This document shows positions 15,971 to 21,048 of a stretch of 21,048 nucleotides of DNA, piece by piece (positions within the stretch are counted from its first letter, which is position 1; the number at the start of each line of letters is the position of its first letter). The notes below the pieces were generated by a model that saw nothing but the letters and a program-made list of their open reading frames with translations, had not been told where the DNA came from and made no database searches. The position numbers and the translations under genes are program-made. The stretch spans positions 1-21,048 of the forward strand of contig CAKQQU010000027.1 in assembly GCA_934271085.1 (NCBI GenBank). Direction: 5' to 3'. This DNA is from an uncultured Bacillota bacterium. GTDB lineage: Bacteria > Bacillota > Dehalobacteriia > UBA4068.

Positions 15971-16824
15971 TGAACAGGGAAATTATTCTGCAGGCTCCGG
16001 CTAAGATAAATTGGAGTCTTGATGTGCTGGGCAGAAGGCCGGACGGTTATCACGAGCTGCACAGTATAATGCAGTCCGTATCTCTGTTTGATACCGTTAT
16101 CCTGCGCAGAACAGCCGATTCCCGCTGCATTTGTCAGCCGGAACCCTGCCGGGAAAAAGATAACCTGGCTTTTCGGGCCTGGTCATTGCTGCAGAAAAAA
16201 TTCGCTATTCCCGATGGTCTGCATATTATGATAGAAAAGCGCATCCCTTCCGGGGGCGGCCTGGCTGGCGGCTCTGCGGATGCCGCGGCAGTTTTGCTGG
16301 GCGCTGCAAGACTTTTTGATCTGGGATTGTCTTTGCCCCAACTGCAGGAGCTGGGATTTGGGCTGGGAGCGGATATACCTTACTGTCTTAGCGGCGGCCT
16401 GGCCGAAGTAAGCGGGGCAGGGGAGAATGTAAAACCCTGCACAGAGCAGGTATGCAGGGAATTGCTGCTTATATGCCCCGGTATAGTCCTATCCACCGGG
16501 GCGGTATTCGCTGCATTTGACGCACTGGCTGAAAAACCTGCCGCTTCCGGCAGCGATAAGTTGCTGGGGGCATTGGTCAGCGGCGACAGGCAGGCTATAG
16601 CATGCGGCATAGGCAATATGCTGGAGCCTGCCGCTTTTGGGCTTTGTCCCAAAATAGAAAAACTCAGAAATATGCTGGATAATGCCGGCTGCATATCCCT
16701 TATGAGCGGCAGCGGCAGTTGTATATGGGCTATCCCGCCTGTTGACGAAGACGCCTCTTCAGGGCTTACTGCAAAGTTGGACGCGGAAAATATACAGTAT
16801 TTCAAGGTGCATACTTTAGCTTAG
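15970..16824 (+). CDS. ispE: 4-diphosphocytidyl-2-C-methyl-D-erythritol kinase
   Basis: IspE phosphorylates CDP-methylerythritol in the MEP route to isoprenoids. The 284-residue GHMP kinase has PAKINWSLDVLGRRPDGYH at 10-28 with catalytic lysine K12. The ATP loop IPSGGGLAGGSADAAA is at 92-107, the catalytic aspartate D135 is in GADIPYC, and a SGSGSC motif lies near 240. The ATG overlaps the nadE stop (TAATG). The protein begins without an independent ribosome binding site of note, so coupling to nadE is likely. Confidence 0.95.
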   Translation: MNREIILQAPAKINWSLDVLGRRPDGYHELHSIMQSVSLFDTVILRRTADSRCICQPEPCREKDNLAFRAWSLLQKKFAIPDGLHIMIEKRIPSGGGLAGGSADAAAVLLGAARLFDLGLSLPQLQELGFGLGADIPYCLSGGLAEVSGAGENVKPCTEQVCRELLLICPGIVLSTGAVFAAFDALAEKPAASGSDKLLGALVSGDRQAIACGIGNMLEPAAFGLCPKIEKLRNMLDNAGCISLMSGSGSCIWAIPPVDEDASSGLTAKLDAENIQYFKVHTLA

Positions 16825-18765
16825 ATGTTTAATTACGGTAAAATAATGAACGATTTTCAACATATTTTTAACAGGTTTTGTTATTTTTTTGGCACAATTC
16901 TCATATCGGAAATGCTGCTGCAGCTTTTGATATATAACAGGGTATACTGGATAAATATGCCCTATATTATCATGTTCAGTATTTTATATTCTCTGGTTTC
17001 GGCCCTCATCTGCAGCGTCTTTAAGGAAAAATCCGGTTTCAGGGCAGCTATGGCACTGAGTGTTTTTTTCGGACTGCTTTACGGCGCTCAATATTTATAT
17101 TATATCTTTTTTAAAACGCCGCTGCAGGTTTTTAACCTGAGAAATGCCGGAAAAGCCGCGGAATTTGCCGGAGAGGCGGTAACGGTAATAATTAATAATC
17201 TCCCGACTCTGCTGGTATTTTTCATGCCGTGTATTGCCCTGTGGATATTCAACAGAAATATGTTTGGCCGGGTCAAACTGAAATCGCTTGCTGCCGGAGC
17301 AGGAATGGCTGCGGTAATGTGGGCTGCTGCCTGCGGCGTATTGACCATTACCAATGATGACGCCCCCGGAACTCCCTATAATCTTTACTATAATGATACA
17401 AACGTGCCGGCGTCCCAAAAGACTCTGGGCGTTCTTACCACCATGCGTATAGATACTCAGCGGACAGTGTTCGGTTTCACCCCTAAAGATATCCCTGCTA
17501 TTGTCAGCAGGGAAAACGGTAATACTGCTGCTGAATATGAGCCGAATGTTCTGGACATAGATTTTTCTCAACTGATCGAAAATGAAACCGATCAGGAGTT
17601 ATTGAATATGCATAATTATTTCGCCGGTCAGTCGCCAAGCTATAAAAATGAGCATACCGGCGTATTCAAAGGCTGTAATCTGGTGTTTATAGTAGCGGAA
17701 AGTTTTTATTATCCTATGCTGGCGCACCCGGAGCTTTATCCAACCTTATGCAGTATGGCAAATGAGGGATGGAATTTTACCAATTTTTATACGCCTTTGT
17801 TCAATGTTTCCACTTCTGACGGCGAATACGCAGCTATCATCGGTTTGCTGCCTAAAAGCGGGGTTTGGAGCTTCAGCAGCTCCAGCAATAATTATTTGCC
17901 TTTTGTCCTTGCAAATCAGTTCCGCAATGAGGGATATGAAACAGTAGCCGCTTATCACGACCATACCTATACTTATTATGATCGTGATAAAAGCCATCCC
18001 AATCTGGGGTATGATTATAAAGGTGTTGGCAACGGCTTGGATGTGAATGTAACATGGCCGGAAAGCGATCAGGAAATGGCTCAGTGTTCTGTTGCTGAAT
18101 ATGCGGATGAAGCGCCTTTCCATGTGTATTATCTAACCGTATCCGGGCATCTGGAATATAACTTTGACGGAAATAATATGGCTGCCAGACATAAGGACGA
18201 GGTGGCAGATTTACCTTATTCACAGCCGGTAAAGGCTTATTTGGCCGCAAATATCGAGCTGGAGCTGATGCTGGAGAAAATAGTGGCTGCGCTGGAAGAA
18301 TCCGGCGAACTGGAGAATACCGTATTTGCCCTGACTGCAGATCATTATCCCTATGGTTTACGGGATGAATGTATTAATGAGCTGGTGGGTCATAAGGTGG
18401 AACAGAATTTTGAGTTGTACCGCAACGGTTTCTTTATTTGGAAACCCGGACTGGATGCTCAGGAATATGACAGCCCTATGTGTTCTTTGGATATATTGCC
18501 CACCTTATCCAATCTTTTTGGTCTGGATTATGATTCCCGCCTGCTGATGGGCAGAGATGTTTTTTCCGATACGGAGGCCCTGGCAATTTTTAATGACCGC
18601 AGCTGGATCACGGAAAGGGGATCTTACAATGCCAATACCAGGGAAGTTACCGGTAAGATAGATCAGGCTTATATTGACCGCATAAATACACTGGTTCATG
18701 GGAAATTCGTTTATTCCGCTAAAATACTGGAACGGGATTATTACCGGGTAGTGATGGGGGACTGA
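16825..18765 (+). CDS. LtaS/MdoB-family membrane sulfatase (phosphoglycerol transferase-like)
   Basis: The 646-residue protein has five membrane segments (about 18-38, 45-66, 74-95, 121-143, 153-176) and then an extracytoplasmic sulfatase-fold domain, the layout of lipoteichoic acid synthases. Metal and catalytic residues can be matched: E292 in IVAESFYYP, nucleophile T330 in VSTSDGEY, H442 in VSGHLEYNF, and D506-H507 in TADHYPYGL. The family moves phosphoglycerol or phosphoethanolamine onto a glycan or lipid; which acceptor applies here is unknown, and a diderm host would need no lipoteichoic acid. The frame opens at the base after the ispE stop. Neither the ATG at 16825 nor that at 16846 has a clear ribosome binding site. 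Confidence 0.88.
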   Translation: MFNYGKIMNDFQHIFNRFCYFFGTILISEMLLQLLIYNRVYWINMPYIIMFSILYSLVSALICSVFKEKSGFRAAMALSVFFGLLYGAQYLYYIFFKTPLQVFNLRNAGKAAEFAGEAVTVIINNLPTLLVFFMPCIALWIFNRNMFGRVKLKSLAAGAGMAAVMWAAACGVLTITNDDAPGTPYNLYYNDTNVPASQKTLGVLTTMRIDTQRTVFGFTPKDIPAIVSRENGNTAAEYEPNVLDIDFSQLIENETDQELLNMHNYFAGQSPSYKNEHTGVFKGCNLVFIVAESFYYPMLAHPELYPTLCSMANEGWNFTNFYTPLFNVSTSDGEYAAIIGLLPKSGVWSFSSSSNNYLPFVLANQFRNEGYETVAAYHDHTYTYYDRDKSHPNLGYDYKGVGNGLDVNVTWPESDQEMAQCSVAEYADEAPFHVYYLTVSGHLEYNFDGNNMAARHKDEVADLPYSQPVKAYLAANIELELMLEKIVAALEESGELENTVFALTADHYPYGLRDECINELVGHKVEQNFELYRNGFFIWKPGLDAQEYDSPMCSLDILPTLSNLFGLDYDSRLLMGRDVFSDTEALAIFNDRSWITERGSYNANTREVTGKIDQAYIDRINTLVHGKFVYSAKILERDYYRVVMGD

Positions 18766-18777
18766 CAATAAGATAAT

Positions 18778-19686
18778 ATGATAGACAGGTTCTGCAGTAG
18801 TTTTTTGGGTATGCTGCAAAAAATACCCGGTAAGTGGCTTATAATAATGGCGGCGGTTTTCTGGTCCACCGGCAGCGCCATATCAAAGTGTTTTCAGATG
18901 GATACAGTACTGCTGGCTGCTCTGCGTTCATTGATAACAGGCGTGGTGCTGCTGCCTTTTTTGCGTCTGCGCAAAGTGGTATGGGACAGATGGTTTTTTT
19001 TGCTGATAATAAGCAATATATGCCTGGTTATTTGTATTCTCACCGCGCTCCGTTTTACTACGGCCACCAACGCTCTGGCGCTGCAGTACACCGCATCTAT
19101 GTGGATAGCGTTATGGTCGCTGCTGGTATTGAAGCATAAAATGCCGCTGAAAGGAATGCTGCCCGTTATTATAACGGCTCTTGGGGTAGCGGTTATCATG
19201 CTGGAGCCCAATACAGGTTCCAATGCTCTGGGTAATCTTTTTGGCATGTTCTCGGGTATTTTTTTTGCGGCTGTTACCGTGCTTTACAAAAAGGTAGACG
19301 CAGGCGGCGATTTGGGCAGCCTGTGTATAGTTCATTTTTCTACAGGCGTCATCATCCTGGGGGCTTTGCTTATCTTGCCGGGGGGCAGTCTTATGGTGCC
19401 GGCTGGGGCCTGGCCCTATATTATCTATATGGGCATAGTCCAGATGGCCTTTGGCTACATTTGTTATCTGACCGGTATGAATACTGTTTCGCCTCAGAAG
19501 GCAGCCACTTTGAGTATTTGGGAATTTATTCTGACTCCTGTATGGGCTTTTGTACTTGTGGGAGAACTGCCGACACTCTGCGGCGCGGCAGGGTGGCTGA
19601 TACTGCTTGCGGCAGCGCTGCTGGAAGGCCGGCTCAATCAGGCTGCAGAACCTGGGCCTGTTATGGGGAAAACCCAGGATACATAA
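18778..19686 (+). CDS. EamA/DMT-superfamily transporter
   Basis: The 302-residue protein has about ten hydrophobic helices arranged as two EamA repeats. The first starts with KWLIIMAAVFWSTGSAISK and the second contains GIVQMAFGYICYLTGMNTVSP followed by SIWEFILTPVWAFVLVGE, a hallmark of the family. Such proteins export or exchange metabolites such as amino acids; the substrate cannot be read from sequence. The gene starts 12 bases after the sulfatase stop without a strong ribosome binding site; the Met at residue 12 (18811) is an alternative start. The C-terminus ends in a polar tail. Confidence 0.9.
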   Translation: MIDRFCSSFLGMLQKIPGKWLIIMAAVFWSTGSAISKCFQMDTVLLAALRSLITGVVLLPFLRLRKVVWDRWFFLLIISNICLVICILTALRFTTATNALALQYTASMWIALWSLLVLKHKMPLKGMLPVIITALGVAVIMLEPNTGSNALGNLFGMFSGIFFAAVTVLYKKVDAGGDLGSLCIVHFSTGVIILGALLILPGGSLMVPAGAWPYIIYMGIVQMAFGYICYLTGMNTVSPQKAATLSIWEFILTPVWAFVLVGELPTLCGAAGWLILLAAALLEGRLNQAAEPGPVMGKTQDT

Positions 19687-19842
19687 TAAAACGGCAATTG
19701 GGGATAAGGGGCATTTGCCGCTGCTGTAAATGCCTCTGCCGCAAAGGAAAGCAGGGCCGCTTTCTGTTCTGGCCAGCAAGTTTAATGTCTTATATTGCAT
19801 TTATTTTACAGTGATCGGCACAGTATATAAGTGCTTTTATAT

Positions 19843-19890
19843 AAAAACTCCTGTTAAATGCTATTTTCAGCATACTGACAGGAGTTTTTT
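19843..19890 (+). terminator. Intrinsic terminator downstream of eamA
   Basis: The 12-bp stem AAAAACTCCTGT/ACAGGAGTTTTT encloses an ATGCT/AGCAT inner stem and ends in six Ts. It lies about 157 bases after the eamA stop and probably ends the long plus-strand run from glnA/dapF. The complementary strand also carries TTTTT, so it may act both ways. Confidence 0.85.
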
Positions 19891-19991
19891 AAGCAAAACG
19901 TCATGTTGGGGTACAAGTATCCGGATTGGGAAAATATATGCAAATCAGATAATATACGCTATGGAATACAAGTATCGGGTGTGATAATTAT

Positions 19992-20022
19992 AAAAAGGGA
20001 CGGCATGGCCCAGGCCATGCCG
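19992..20022 (-). terminator. Intrinsic terminator of ychF
   Basis: On the minus strand the perfect 10-bp stem CGGCATGGCC/GGCCATGCCG (two-base spacer) is followed by TCCC and TTTTT. It lies about 80 bases after the ychF stop. Confidence 0.75.
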
Positions 20023-20099
20023 CCACCTGAATACGATATTGAATTGAGCATCATTTGCAGCCCGGCGCAGGATAGCCAATGCTGAGATGATTAAAAACA

Positions 20100-21048
20100 T
20101 CAGACATTGAAGCGGAAATTGATTATATCGCCGTCGTGCACCGGATATTCCTTGCCTTCCAAACGGAAGCAGCCCTTTTCCCTTGCGGCAGCGATTGAGC
20201 CGCAGTTTTTCAGATCCTCAAAGGCTACTGTTTCTGCCCGGATAAAGCCACGCTCGATATCGGAATGGATCTTGCCTGCAGCCAGCTTGGCCGGCAGATC
20301 CTTGCGGATAGTCCAGGCGCGCACTTCATCTTCCCCGGCGGTAAGGAAGGATATCAGCCCCAGCTGCGCATAGATAGCCTTGGCCATACGGTCGATGCCG
20401 GGCTCGCTGACTCCCAGCTCTTCCATGAACATTTCCCTGTCTTCCAAAGGCAGCTGGGCTATTTCCTGCTCGGTCTTGGCGCATACTGCCAGCAGCTCAT
20501 AGCCCTGCTCGGCGCAGTAAGCCTCTACCTTCTCCTTTTGCGGATAATCGCCGGTGGACATCTGGTTTTCATCCACATTGACTACGATCATCATGGGTTT
20601 GGCAGTCAAAAAGGAGATATGCCGTACTGATTCCTGCTCGTCCTCGGTCATCTCCAGCAGTTTCAGAGGCTTTTCTTCCATCAGGAAGTCCTGGCATTTT
20701 TTTAAGGTAGCCTCTTCATGGGGATGCTCCATTTTCTTTTTATTGCCGCCGTTGATACGGGAAAGCCGGGTCTCGATCATTTGCAGGTCAGCAAAAAGCA
20801 GCTCGTTTTCGATGATGCTGATATCCCGCATAATATCGATGGTATCCTCGGCATGAAGGATATCCGGGTTTTCGAAGGCGCGTACTATATGACATAAAAG
20901 GTCGGTGTTGCTGATAGAGGACAGAAATTCGTTACCGCTGCCCTGACCCTGGCTGGCGCCGCGCACCAGGCCGGGAACATCGATCACATCGACTTGCGCA
21001 TAAGTAGTCTTTTTGGGTTTGAATAAAGCGGCCAGCCAGTCCACCCGC
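20100..21048 (-). CDS. ychF: Ribosome-associated ATPase YchF/OLA1 (partial, 5' end outside window)
   Basis: The minus-strand frame runs off the right edge with about 316 codons present; roughly 85 N-terminal residues including the P-loop are missing. An in-frame GTG near the edge is internal, since the preceding bases continue the family sequence. DVIDVPGLVRGASQGQGSGN is the G3 region. NVDE near residue 180 is the NxxE motif that gives this Obg-like protein ATP rather than GTP preference. A coiled-coil segment lies between. The C-terminal TGS domain contains EVRAWTIRKDLPA, KIHSDIERGFIRAE and a final DGDIINFRFNV. YchF binds ribosomes and affects stress responses. The gene ends at its own terminator. 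Confidence 0.95.
   Translation of the reverse strand, partial: RVDWLAALFKPKKTTYAQVDVIDVPGLVRGASQGQGSGNEFLSSISNTDLLCHIVRAFENPDILHAEDTIDIMRDISIIENELLFADLQMIETRLSRINGGNKKKMEHPHEEATLKKCQDFLMEEKPLKLLEMTEDEQESVRHISFLTAKPMMIVVNVDENQMSTGDYPQKEKVEAYCAEQGYELLAVCAKTEQEIAQLPLEDREMFMEELGVSEPGIDRMAKAIYAQLGLISFLTAGEDEVRAWTIRKDLPAKLAAGKIHSDIERGFIRAETVAFEDLKNCGSIAAAREKGCFRLEGKEYPVHDGDIINFRFNV

Larger units (their letters stand above)
19687..20099. other. Gene-free intergenic stretch between convergent eamA and ychF
   Basis: I see no credible gene here; short open frames cross the terminator hairpins and lack ribosome binding sites. The stretch holds a 10-bp hairpin (AGGGGCATTT with AAATGCCTCT, 19707-19737, no T tract), a small GAAAGC/GCTTTC hairpin (19747-19764), a TATATAA/TTATATA inverted repeat (19824-19843), the two terminators listed separately, and two copies of TACAAGTATC at 19912-19921 and 19967-19976. 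Confidence 0.6.

Noticed and set aside
19903..20085. Small 60-codon open frame on the plus strand before ychF
   Set aside because: It has no ribosome binding site, runs through the ychF terminator hairpin and resembles no known protein.
21042..21044. GTG as a possible start of the ychF reading frame
   Set aside because: The family sequence continues past it to the window edge and the missing N-terminal P-loop must lie outside.
1..21048. Mobile element, phage, CRISPR or defence system
   Set aside because: No transposase, integrase, Cas-like or toxin-antitoxin protein and no regularly spaced repeats were seen; gene content is core metabolism, RNA processing and envelope.

Overview
The window looks like a chromosomal housekeeping segment of an anaerobic member of the Bacillota. 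Pointers are the strong AGGAGG-type ribosome binding sites, a T-box riboswitch, type-A RNase P RNA, an LL-diaminopimelate aminotransferase, an LtaS-like sulfatase and moderate GC. A glutaminyl-tRNA synthetase, an O-antigen-ligase-like protein and this gene mix would suit the Negativicutes (for example Acidaminococcaceae), but that placement is a guess. I see no transposase, phage gene, CRISPR array or tRNA gene.

Region 1 (1-910, minus strand): an XRE-cupin regulator, cut by the left edge, sits behind a complete T-box leader. The leader has its own consensus promoter, a probable AUC (isoleucine) specifier, the T-box core, an antiterminator that can be drawn base by base, and a 13-bp intrinsic terminator.

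Region 2 (1035-5445, plus strand): trmK, a coiled-coil zinc-ribbon protein, rnpB, an unrecognised 113-residue gene, trmB and thrC. The last three overlap or are translationally coupled. trmK, rnpB and trmB all serve tRNA maturation. A terminator follows thrC.

Region 3 (5467-7625, plus strand): a SanA/YdcF-like membrane protein and an O-antigen ligase/polymerase-like membrane protein, ending at a perfect 15-bp inverted repeat shared with the convergent pspC gene.

Region 4 (7653-9743): pspC and glnS on the minus strand. glnS and glnA diverge from back-to-back promoters whose -35 boxes are two bases apart.

Region 5 (9889-19890, plus strand): glnA, dapF, dapL, a patatin-like phospholipase, nadE, ispE, an LtaS-like sulfatase and an EamA transporter. 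From the phospholipase onward the genes are tightly packed. dapF and dapL complete the aminotransferase route to meso-diaminopimelate; ispE belongs to the MEP isoprenoid pathway. nadE is unusual: its glutaminase domain seems to have lost two catalytic residues.

Region 6 (19687-21048): a 413-base gene-free stretch with terminator hairpins, then the 3' part of ychF on the minus strand, cut by the right edge.

The items most worth a second look are the T-box in front of a regulator, the apparently dead glutaminase domain of NadE, and the uncharacterised gene between rnpB and trmB.
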